NCBI RefSeq assembly: GCF_000014065.1
Contig: NC_008044.1
Coordinates: 147,501 to 211,500, forward strand
DNA length: 64,000 nt
Reading direction: 5' to 3'
DNA from: Ruegeria sp. TM1040
GTDB taxonomy: Bacteria > Pseudomonadota > Alphaproteobacteria > Rhodobacterales > Rhodobacteraceae
The translations under genes were made by a program, and so were the position numbers. The notes under the pieces were generated by a model. The model was not told the DNA's origin, did no database searches, and saw only the letters and a program-made list of their open reading frames with translations. Shown one piece after another: positions 27,332 to 34,587 of the stretch (the stretch's first letter is position 1; every line of letters starts with the position of its first letter).

Positions 27332-28732
27332 TTAGCCAAAGACCGTGGTCAACGCCTTGTCGACCGCATCGGTGATCTTGTCGATGTCATCCGCAGTGGC
27401 GATGAGCGCGGGCGAGAAACACAATGTGTTGTTGCGTCCGGGCACCGAGCGGTTGGTGACACCGATGATGACCCCATGATTTCCACATTCGGCGACGACC
27501 TTCTGTGCCAAGGCTTCTTCCACGGGTTCCTTGGTGTCGCGGTCCGTCACCAGCTCGGCGCCAAGAAACAGCCCCTTGCCCCGCACATCGCCGATCACAG
27601 CGTGTTTTTCCTGTAGGACGCGCAGGTTCGAGATCATCCGTTCGCCCATCTTGGTGCAGTTTTCCAGAAGGCCCTCGTCCTCGATGATGCGCATGTTTTC
27701 AAGCGCGGCCGCAGGACCCGCGGTGCAGCCACCAAAGGTCGAGATGTCACGGAAATAGTTGAGCTTGTCGGAGGTATCGTCCTTGAACAGTTCAAAGACC
27801 TCTTCGGTTGTGACCATACAGGCGATGGCTGCATAGCCGGAGGCAACGCCTTTGGCCATGGTCACGAAGTCAGGCTTGATTCCGTAGTGCTGGTAGCCAA
27901 ACCAATGGGTGCCTGTGCGCCCGATGCCGCAGACGACCTCATCGATATGCAAGAGCACATCATAGGTCTTGCAGATCTCCTGCACGCGCGGCCAGTAGCC
28001 CTCTGGCGCTTCGATGACGCCACCACCTGCGGTGACGGGCTCAAGGCAGAGTGCGCCGACGGTCTCTGGGCCTTCGCGCAGGATGACTTCTTCGATCAGG
28101 TTGGCCGCCGCGATGCCGAATTCCTCGCCAGAGAGATGCTCAAGGCCAAGCTCATGCTTGCGGTATTCCATGCAATGCGGAACGCGGACGAAATCGGGGG
28201 CGAAGGGGCCGTATTGCGCGTTGCGCTCGTCCTGACCGCCCGCAGACATCGCCGCCAGCGTGGAGCCATGATAATCGCGGTCGCGGTAAAGGATCTTGGT
28301 TTTCTTGCCGCCGTATTTCTTGTGTGCGATTTGGCGCACCATCTTAAAGGCCTTCTCGTTGGCCTCGGAACCGGAGTTGCAGTAGTAGACACGGGACATA
28401 CCCGGCATTTTCTCAATGAGCTTTTCGGCATAGAGCGCGCCTGGAACAGACCCGGCCGCCTGCGCAAAATAGCACATCTTCATCATCTGGTCGTAGACGG
28501 CCTTGCAGATGCTTTCGCGTCCATAGCCGACGTTGACGGTCCAGACCGCACCGGACACCGCGTCGAGCCATTCTTTGCCGTTCTGGTCCCAGACGCGCAT
28601 GCCTTTTCCCTCGACGATAATCCGCGGATCGGAGGTTTCAAACGGCTTGTGCTGGACCAGGTGATGCCAGACGTGGGCCTTGTCGGCCTCGATCACATGG
28701 CTGAGGTCATTGTCGGTGAACGTGCCGTGCAT
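27332..28732 (-). CDS. tpa: Taurine--pyruvate aminotransferase
   Basis: A 466-residue class III PLP aminotransferase that moves the amino group of taurine to pyruvate, giving sulfoacetaldehyde and alanine. The N-terminal segment MHGTFTDNDLSHVIEADKAHVWHH is typical of Tpa. The class III motif LLHIDEVVCGIGRTG and the PLP lysine in TMAKGVASGYAAI are intact. Its product is the substrate of Xsc encoded nearby. TauR-box-like repeats lie about 100 bases upstream. In other Rhodobacteraceae tpa is next to tauR; here the arsR-arsP-like pair separates them. Confidence 0.95.
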   Translation of the reverse strand: MHGTFTDNDLSHVIEADKAHVWHHLVQHKPFETSDPRIIVEGKGMRVWDQNGKEWLDAVSGAVWTVNVGYGRESICKAVYDQMMKMCYFAQAAGSVPGALYAEKLIEKMPGMSRVYYCNSGSEANEKAFKMVRQIAHKKYGGKKTKILYRDRDYHGSTLAAMSAGGQDERNAQYGPFAPDFVRVPHCMEYRKHELGLEHLSGEEFGIAAANLIEEVILREGPETVGALCLEPVTAGGGVIEAPEGYWPRVQEICKTYDVLLHIDEVVCGIGRTGTHWFGYQHYGIKPDFVTMAKGVASGYAAIACMVTTEEVFELFKDDTSDKLNYFRDISTFGGCTAGPAAALENMRIIEDEGLLENCTKMGERMISNLRVLQEKHAVIGDVRGKGLFLGAELVTDRDTKEPVEEALAQKVVAECGNHGVIIGVTNRSVPGRNNTLCFSPALIATADDIDKITDAVDKALTTVFG

Positions 28733-28827
28733 GACATGTTCCTTTCATGGCTTATTCGAAGAAGAGCAGGGGCGTGATGAATGCGCCCTGTGTCGGGCGT
28801 CAGAAAATGACACTTTGCAGATGTGGA

Positions 28828-28860
28828 ATAGGTCCAGGTGAGCGCAATGTTTAGGTCCAA
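28828..28860 (-). promoter_or_regulatory. Paired TauR-box-like repeats upstream of tpa
   Basis: On the minus strand TTGGACCTAA (28851-28860) and CTGGACCTAT (28828-28837) form a direct repeat with 23-base spacing, about 100 bases before the tpa start. They fit the CTGGAC(T/C)TAA pattern described for TauR of Rhodobacter capsulatus. The position suits an activator site. Confidence 0.75.
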
Positions 28861-28870
28861 AAGTAGAAAG

Positions 28871-28909
28871 CACATATGTTCTCAAATGTCGGCATTGGGG
28901 ACATATGTG
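28871..28909. promoter_or_regulatory. Two ACATATGT palindromes between tpa and the BKACE operon
   Basis: CACATATGT (28871-28879) and ACATATGTG (28901-28909) are inverse copies, each itself a palindrome, with centres 29 bases apart. They lie 110-145 bases before the BKACE start and just upstream of the TauR boxes. The layout suggests a dimeric repressor binding on one face of the DNA. No cognate regulator gene is adjacent. Confidence 0.5.
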
Positions 28910-29016
28910 TTTGATGGCAATCTGAGCACGACGAATCCGACCGGCGGACTTCTCTGGGGCCATGTGTGCAGCCAAGGACCCGTATATGGTCGCGCAACGG
29001 GTGAAGGAGCACGGCG

Positions 29017-29829
29017 TTGACGGAATTCACACTGATGGTGGCGCCAAATGGTGCGCGTCGCGGTAAGGCAGACCATCCGGCCCTGCCGATGACGGCGCCA
29101 GAACTGGCCGAGACCGCACTGGCATGTCATCGCTTGGGGGCGCAGGCGCTGCACTTGCACGTGCGCGATGCCGAGGGTGTCCATTCGCTGGACGCCGGGC
29201 GCTATCGCGAGGCCATGTCACTGGTGTCTGAGGCTGTGCCCACGATGGGCATTCAGATCACCACCGAGAGCGCCGGTCTCTTTGATGTGGGTGCACAGCT
29301 GGCTTGCCTTGAGGCGCTGCGCCCGGCGGCGGCCTCTGTTTCGGTGCGTGAGATGGCGCGGGACAAGAGTTTGGCAGCGCGGGCCTATGCGCTTTGTTCG
29401 GAGGCAGGCACACAGGTGCAGCATATTCTTTACACGCCCGAATGTGTGGAACAGCTTGAGGCGTGGTATGCAGATGGAACGGTCCCCGACGAGATGCGGG
29501 ACGTGATCCTTGTGCTCGGGCAGTATGCCACCGGACAGCCTGCGCGGCCCGCGATGTTGCCACCGTTTCTGGCGCTGATCGCGCCGTTGGACCTTCGCTG
29601 GTCGCTCTGTGCCTTCGGGCCCGAGGAACACGCCTGTTTGCTTGCCGCGGTAGAGGCCGGTGGCCAGGTGCGTATCGGATTTGAAAACAGCCTTGGCCCA
29701 ATGGGCGGTCCTGCCTGGGCCGACAACGCTGCCTCTGTTGAGGCGTTTTTGAACCTGACCGTCGCGCGCGGTCACACCCTTGACCCGCATCAGAACATGC
29801 CGGGTGCAAATCTGCGAGAGCTGACATGA
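29017..29829 (+). CDS. BKACE-family (DUF849) beta-keto acid cleavage enzyme
   Basis: A 270-residue TIM-barrel zinc enzyme of the BKACE family. These cleave a beta-keto acid with acetyl-CoA to give acetoacetate and a new CoA ester. The zinc histidines are H46 and H48 in LHLHVRD, and ITTES is the usual strand motif. The start is TTG at 29017 with AAGGAG seven bases upstream. Its stop overlaps the aminotransferase start by four bases. The paired aminotransferase suggests that the keto acid derives from an amino acid or amine, but the substrate is not known. Confidence 0.88.
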   Translation: MTEFTLMVAPNGARRGKADHPALPMTAPELAETALACHRLGAQALHLHVRDAEGVHSLDAGRYREAMSLVSEAVPTMGIQITTESAGLFDVGAQLACLEALRPAAASVSVREMARDKSLAARAYALCSEAGTQVQHILYTPECVEQLEAWYADGTVPDEMRDVILVLGQYATGQPARPAMLPPFLALIAPLDLRWSLCAFGPEEHACLLAAVEAGGQVRIGFENSLGPMGGPAWADNAASVEAFLNLTVARGHTLDPHQNMPGANLRELT

Positions 29830-31154
29830 GCCACGTTTTTCCCCGTCACACAAAATCCGACCTGCCCACCGCTGTTGGTGGGGATGGCTGCTATCTGATT
29901 GATGCAAATGGAAAACGATACTTCGACGGTTCAGGCGGGGCGGCGGTTTCTTGTCTCGGGCATTCCGATGCGGCCGTGATCAAGGCCGTGCAGGAGCAGG
30001 TTGAAAAGCTGGCCTTTGCGCATACTGGTTTCATGACGTCCGAGCCTGCCGAGGCTCTGGCGGACCTGCTGATCTCAAAGGCGCCGGGCACTCTCGATCG
30101 CGTCTATTTTGTCTCTGGCGGGTCTGAGGCCACCGAGGCCGCGATCAAGCTGGCGCGGCAGTATCACCTCGAACGCGGTGAGCCGCAGCGGCGTCACCTG
30201 ATTGCCCGGCGACAGAGCTATCACGGCAACACACTGGGTGCCCTTGCAGCTGGAGGCAATGCTTGGCGGCGCCAGCAGTTCGACCCGCTTTTGATCGGCG
30301 TGTCGCATATTGCGCCTTGCTATGAATACGTGGATCGCAGCGACGGAGAGAGCAGCTTTGACTATGGCCAGCGGGTCGCAAATGAGCTCGAAGCTGAAAT
30401 CCTGCGTCTTGGTCCCGACACGGTCATGGCCTTTATGGCCGAGCCCGTGGTTGGAGCAACCCTGGGGGCTGTGCCTGCGGTCGAGGGCTACTTCAAGCGG
30501 ATCCGCGAGATCTGTGATACCTATGGTGTGTTGCTGATCCTCGACGAGGTGATGTGCGGCATGGGGCGTACCGGACATCTTTTTGCTTGCGACGCAGATG
30601 GGGTGGCGCCTGACATCCTTTGCATCGCCAAGGGGCTCGGCGCGGGCTATCAGCCGATTGGAGCGATGCTCTGCTCCAGCGCGATATATGATGCGATTGC
30701 GCAGGGCACGGGGTTCTTTCAGCACGGGCATACCTATCTCGGGCATCCGGTTGCCACAGCGGCAGGGCTTGCAGTGGTCAATCAGATGCTGGAACGCGAC
30801 CTGGTTTCGCGCGTGGCGGAGAAGGGCACGCAGTTGCAAGCGGCGCTGATGGAGCGATTTGCGCAACACCCCAATGTGGGTGATATCCGCGGGCGCGGTT
30901 TGTTTCGCGGTCTCGAATTGGTGCAGGACCGCGACAGCAAAGCCCCGTTTGATCCGGCACATGGTCTTGCCGCGCGGATCAAGCGGGCCGCGTTGGAGGC
31001 GGGTCTGATCTGTTATCCGATGTCGGGCACGCGCGATGGCCGGATGGGCGATCATATCCTGCTGGCACCGCCCTTCATCCTGAGTGAGACGCAGATCGAA
31101 GAGATCTGCGACAAGCTGGCGATTGCAATCGAAGAGGGGCTCGCCTCGATCTGA
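29826..31154 (+). CDS. Class III PLP-dependent aminotransferase
   Basis: A 442-residue omega-aminotransferase-type enzyme. Key motifs are VSGGSEATEAAIKLARQY, the PLP-aspartate in LLILDEVMCGMGRTG and the catalytic lysine in IAKGLGAGYQPIGA. It is coupled to the BKACE gene by an ATGA overlap, so the two likely act in one pathway, probably turning an amino compound into the keto acid that BKACE cuts. Substrate is not predictable from sequence alone. Confidence 0.92.
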   Translation: MSHVFPRHTKSDLPTAVGGDGCYLIDANGKRYFDGSGGAAVSCLGHSDAAVIKAVQEQVEKLAFAHTGFMTSEPAEALADLLISKAPGTLDRVYFVSGGSEATEAAIKLARQYHLERGEPQRRHLIARRQSYHGNTLGALAAGGNAWRRQQFDPLLIGVSHIAPCYEYVDRSDGESSFDYGQRVANELEAEILRLGPDTVMAFMAEPVVGATLGAVPAVEGYFKRIREICDTYGVLLILDEVMCGMGRTGHLFACDADGVAPDILCIAKGLGAGYQPIGAMLCSSAIYDAIAQGTGFFQHGHTYLGHPVATAAGLAVVNQMLERDLVSRVAEKGTQLQAALMERFAQHPNVGDIRGRGLFRGLELVQDRDSKAPFDPAHGLAARIKRAALEAGLICYPMSGTRDGRMGDHILLAPPFILSETQIEEICDKLAIAIEEGLASI

Positions 31155-31301
31155 TCATACACTTGCTTTCTGCCAGGTCGCTTAGGGCGGCTGGATTGTA
31201 CTTGCCACGCTGCCGCCCATTGCACTGTGCTCTGGGATGGTTTCAATATGCCGCGACATCGAGACGACACAGCGCCCCGGCGGCAGAAAAGGACAGCGAT
31301 C

Positions 31302-32351
31302 ATGAGCCAGTACACTCAGACACCCGGAGCTCGACCGCAGCAGGTGCTATGCGATCTGCGCAGCGATACCGTTACGCGTCCTGATGCCGGCATGCGCGCT
31401 GTGATGGCCGACGCGGAGGTCGGGGATGATGTCTATGGCGAAGATCCAAGCATCAACCGCCTCGAGTCCGCCTTGGCGGAGCGCGCAGGAAAAGAGGCGG
31501 CTCTGTTCCTGCCCACTGGCACCCAGAGCAATCTTGTCGCCATGCTGGCCCATTGTGGTCGCGGCGAGGAGGTGATCACCGGGCGGGACTACCACGTCTA
31601 CAAATACGAGGCGGGCGGCGCCTCGGCACTGGGCGGCGTTGTTCTGGACGCTCTGCGCGTCTCAGAGGATGGCGGATTGGAGCCTGCAGAGATTGCAGCC
31701 GCCATCAAGGAAGATGACTCGCACCATCCGATCTCGCGGCTGCTGTCACTGGAGAATACCCACAACGGTAAGGTCGTGTCGCTGGCGCGATTGGACAAGA
31801 GCATCGCGGTCGCGCGCGACGCCGGGCTCGCAGTGCATCTGGATGGGGCGCGGGTTTTCAACGCGGTGACTGCGCTGGGCTGCGAGTTGACCGACATTGC
31901 TGGGCGCTTTGACAGCGTCTCGATATGTCTCTCAAAAGGGCTTGGCGCGCCGGTTGGCTCTGTTCTGGTTGGCCCCACAGAAATCATCGTGCGGGCGCGA
32001 CGTCTGCGCAAGATGGTAGGCGGCGGCATGCGTCAGGCTGGTGTTCTGGCGGCAGCGGGGCTCTATGCGCTGGAGCATAACGTGACGCGGCTCGCAGAAG
32101 ATCATGCTCGGGCAGCCGAGCTTGCTGAGACATTGCGCGGGCTCGGGGCCGGCATGGTCGCGCACAACACCAATATGGTGTTTTTCACACCCGAAGCGGG
32201 GAATAACGCGGCGCTCGGTGCAGCGCTAGCCGAAGCTGGAGTGGTCATCTCCGCCGGTGGCACCGGCGCCATTCGAATGGTGCTCCACAAGGATGTTACC
32301 AGTGAGGGGTTCGAAGCGACATTGGCGGCTTTGCGATCCCATTACGGATAA
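31302..32351 (+). CDS. Low-specificity threonine aldolase
   Basis: A 349-residue fold-type I PLP enzyme that splits L-threonine or L-allo-threonine into glycine and acetaldehyde. Seen are DLRSDTVTRPDAGMR, GDDVYGEDPSINRLE, LENTHNGKV, HLDGARVFNA and the PLP lysine in ICLSKGLGAPVGS. The start at 31302 follows AAAAGGA; in-frame codons upstream lack a ribosome site. It lies 147 bases after the aminotransferase and may have its own promoter. Confidence 0.93.
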   Translation: MSQYTQTPGARPQQVLCDLRSDTVTRPDAGMRAVMADAEVGDDVYGEDPSINRLESALAERAGKEAALFLPTGTQSNLVAMLAHCGRGEEVITGRDYHVYKYEAGGASALGGVVLDALRVSEDGGLEPAEIAAAIKEDDSHHPISRLLSLENTHNGKVVSLARLDKSIAVARDAGLAVHLDGARVFNAVTALGCELTDIAGRFDSVSICLSKGLGAPVGSVLVGPTEIIVRARRLRKMVGGGMRQAGVLAAAGLYALEHNVTRLAEDHARAAELAETLRGLGAGMVAHNTNMVFFTPEAGNNAALGAALAEAGVVISAGGTGAIRMVLHKDVTSEGFEATLAALRSHYG

Positions 32352-32366
32352 GCCTAGAGAGCTGAG

Positions 32367-32413
32367 GGCGCCGGGGTGGTTCCCGCCCCCGGCGCCGCGC
32401 CAGCGGCGCGGCG
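32367..32413. repeat. Two mutually exclusive GC-rich hairpins between convergent genes
   Basis: GGCGCCGGGG (32367-32376) pairs with CCCCGGCGCC (32387-32396). CGCCGCGCC (32393-32401) pairs with GGCGCGGCG (32405-32413) around AGC. The two perfect stems share four bases and so compete. There is no T-run. They sit between the threonine aldolase and the PEP mutase-like gene and may limit read-through. Confidence 0.5.
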
Positions 32414-32444
32414 GGACTGCACACCACACGGTGATGCGCAAACT

Positions 32445-33206
32445 CTAGGCGCGCAGTCTGGCCTCCGCAGCTTTGAGGTCGGTCAGGAACTTGAAGAACG
32501 GTCCCGGACCGTAACTGACCCGCGCGACATTCAAAGCCGCAATTTCTTTGAGGGACTGGGCCTGCCCACGCATCATTACGTTTACCGGCAGGTGCGTATG
32601 CTCCACACAGTGCGCGATGAGGTCGAGCTCTGTAAGCCCCGGCACAAAGAAACCGCAGGCTCCGGCCTCTGAATAGGCGGCTGCTCGCTCGAGCGCCTCT
32701 GGCAGCTGGTCTCGATGCGTCTCGGGGTCGCGTCCAAGGAACAGATCGGTCCGGGCGTTGATAAACAGCGGCACGCCTTCTTCTGCCGCGACCGTTTTGA
32801 TGGCGTGAATGCGGTCGACCTGTACGGAAACCGGATGCAATCCCGAGCCGCCCACAACGCGGTCTTCGAAATTGATCCCGACGGCGCCCGCACGCAGGAC
32901 CTTGCGAACGTTCTCGCCAACTTCGGAAGGCGCGGTTGCATAGCCGCCTTCAAAATCGACCGTGACAGGGACAGAAACCGTTTCACAGATCCGCGCCACG
33001 ATGCGCAGGACAAAATCAAGGGGTATGCTCTCACCGTCTGCGTAGCCATGTGCTGCCGCCATCGACAAGCTTCCTGTCGCGACCGCAGGCGCACCGTTTT
33101 CAGCCAGTGCTTTTGCGCCTGCTGCATCCCAGATGTTGTAGAGCACCACTGGATCACCTTTTTGGTGGAGCGCGGCAAAGCGCGTGGCTTTTTCAATCTG
33201 CGACAT
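32445..33206 (-). CDS. Isocitrate lyase/PEP mutase superfamily protein
   Basis: A 253-residue TIM-barrel protein of the ICL/PEPM superfamily. VLYNIWDAAGAKALAE and ATGSLSMAAAHGYADGE open the barrel, and VTVDFEGGYA and INFEDRV carry the metal-binding acids. The isocitrate lyase KKCGH signature is absent, so a carbon-phosphorus mutase/hydrolase or other C-C lyase acting on a small 2-oxo acid is likely. GAGAGGA precedes the ATG. Function beyond the superfamily cannot be assigned. Confidence 0.85.
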   Translation of the reverse strand: MSQIEKATRFAALHQKGDPVVLYNIWDAAGAKALAENGAPAVATGSLSMAAAHGYADGESIPLDFVLRIVARICETVSVPVTVDFEGGYATAPSEVGENVRKVLRAGAVGINFEDRVVGGSGLHPVSVQVDRIHAIKTVAAEEGVPLFINARTDLFLGRDPETHRDQLPEALERAAAYSEAGACGFFVPGLTELDLIAHCVEHTHLPVNVMMRGQAQSLKEIAALNVARVSYGPGPFFKFLTDLKAAEARLRA

Positions 33207-33305
33207 GGGTAAATCCTCTCTTCAAATGCTCTGCGCCACTCAGTACGGCCAGTGCGGCCCGGTATGGCAGGTGCCCTGAAATAACACAGACAGAAAATCG
33301 CGCCG

Positions 33306-33330
33306 CCTGAGATCGGGCGCCGATCTCAGG
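33306..33330. terminator. Perfect 10-bp inverted repeat after recR
   Basis: CCTGAGATCG (33306-33315) pairs exactly with CGATCTCAGG (33321-33330) around a five-base loop. On the minus strand it lies past the recR end and is followed by CGGCGCGATTTTC, a weak T-run. A second small inverted repeat, TGCAAA/TTTGCA, is at 33355-33372. It may be a terminator for recR or an operator for the downstream gene. Confidence 0.45.
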
Positions 33331-33401
33331 ATTTCAAATCTGCGCGCGGGAGGCTGCAAATCCCTGTTTGCAAAGGGGGCAAGCGTCGCGTCGGCCCGAG
33401 C

Positions 33402-34001
33402 TCAGATTTCCTTGCGGGCGCGCAATGCAGCCGAGATCGTGCCATCATCAAGATAGTCCAGCTCGCCGCCGATGGGCACACCCTGCGCAAGTGACGTGAG
33501 TTTGACACGTCCAGACAGTTGATCTGCGATGTAATGCGCCGTGGTCTGGCCATCGATCGTCGCGTTGAGTGCGAGGATCACCTCACTTACCCCTTCGGTG
33601 GAGACCCGATCCACGAGGCGAGGGATGCGCAGATCTTCGGGGCCAATGGCATCAAGTGCTGACAACGTGCCGCCCAGGACGTGATAGCGTCCCTTGAACA
33701 CACCAGCGCGCTCCATCGCCCAGAGGTCCGCCACATCCTCGACCACGCAGAGTTCGCCATTGGCGCGCGTCTCATCCTCGCAGAGCGCGCAGATGTCGCT
33801 CGTGCCCACGTTGCCGCAGTTGAGGCACTCGCGCGCGGTCTCTGCAACACGGCTCATGGCATCGGCGAGTGGGGTCAGGACAAGCGCACGCTTGCGGATC
33901 AGGTGCAACACAGCACGGCGCGCGGAGCGGGGGCCAAGCCCCGGTAGCTTGGCCATCAATGCAATCAATGCCTCGATATCGCTGTTGTCCTGCGCAGCCA
34001 T
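33402..34001 (-). CDS. recR: Recombination mediator RecR
   Basis: A 199-residue protein of RecFOR recombinational repair, helping load RecA on gapped DNA. Features in order are the helix-hairpin-helix [16 protein letters not shown], the four-cysteine zinc finger [16 protein letters not shown] and a Toprim domain ([16 protein letters not shown]). Length is normal. It follows ybaB on the same strand, part of the common dnaX-ybaB-recR cluster, though a terminator-like hairpin separates it from ybaB. Confidence 0.96.
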   Translation of the reverse strand: MAAQDNSDIEALIALMAKLPGLGPRSARRAVLHLIRKRALVLTPLADAMSRVAETARECLNCGNVGTSDICALCEDETRANGELCVVEDVADLWAMERAGVFKGRYHVLGGTLSALDAIGPEDLRIPRLVDRVSTEGVSEVILALNATIDGQTTAHYIADQLSGRVKLTSLAQGVPIGGELDYLDDGTISAALRARKEI

Positions 34002-34098
34002 TCCTCTGCTCCGTTCTGCTTCTGTTCAACTAGGCCGCATTGCGCGGTGAAGTGCAAGCCCTGCTGGCATTTGCAGGCAGAGCCTGCGCGCGGTCATG

Positions 34099-34123
34099 AA
34101 AAAAGGCGACCCTCGGGCCGCCT
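34099..34123 (-). terminator. Rho-independent terminator after ybaB
   Basis: On the minus strand AGGCGGCCC GAG GGTCGCCT is followed by six T. It stands 22 bases past the ybaB stop and before recR, so recR may need its own promoter or depend on read-through. Confidence 0.8.
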
Positions 34124-34144
34124 GAATTTCGCATGTCACTGGCG

Positions 34145-34489
34145 TCAGAACGGCAGTTTCATGTCCTTGGGAAGGCCCAGACCTTCGGTGAGTTTGGTCA
34201 TTTCGTCCTGCGCACGCTCGGCCGCTTTGGTCTGCGCGTCCTTGACGGCGGCGAGGATCAGATCTTCGACCACTTCCTTGTCATCCCCGTTGAAGATCGA
34301 CGGGTCGATATCCAGCGACTTCAGATCGCCCTTTGCGCTCGCGGTCGCCTTGACCAGCCCGGCACCGGCTTCGCCGACAACCATGATATTGTGCAGCTCT
34401 TCCTGCATTTCGCCCATTTTGGACTGCATCTCTTGGGCTTTTTTCATCATCCCGGCCATATCGCCGAGGCCGGAAAGGCCTTTAAACAT
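34145..34489 (-). CDS. YbaB/EbfC-family nucleoid-associated protein
   Basis: A 114-residue DNA-binding protein that forms tweezer-like dimers. The Met-rich N-terminal helix (MFKGLSGLGDMAGMMKKAQEM) and the VVGEAGAGLVKATASAKG core are typical. It lies between dnaX and recR, the conserved order across bacteria. It starts 98 bases after dnaX. Confidence 0.94.
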   Translation of the reverse strand: MFKGLSGLGDMAGMMKKAQEMQSKMGEMQEELHNIMVVGEAGAGLVKATASAKGDLKSLDIDPSIFNGDDKEVVEDLILAAVKDAQTKAAERAQDEMTKLTEGLGLPKDMKLPF

Positions 34490-34587
34490 ATCCTATCACT
34501 CCTGATTTCAGGTTTGCCACGTTAGATATGTGAGCGGCTGCGTGCAGGCAAGGGCAAAGCCTCTGGTGCTGCGCGCCGGCGCATGGG

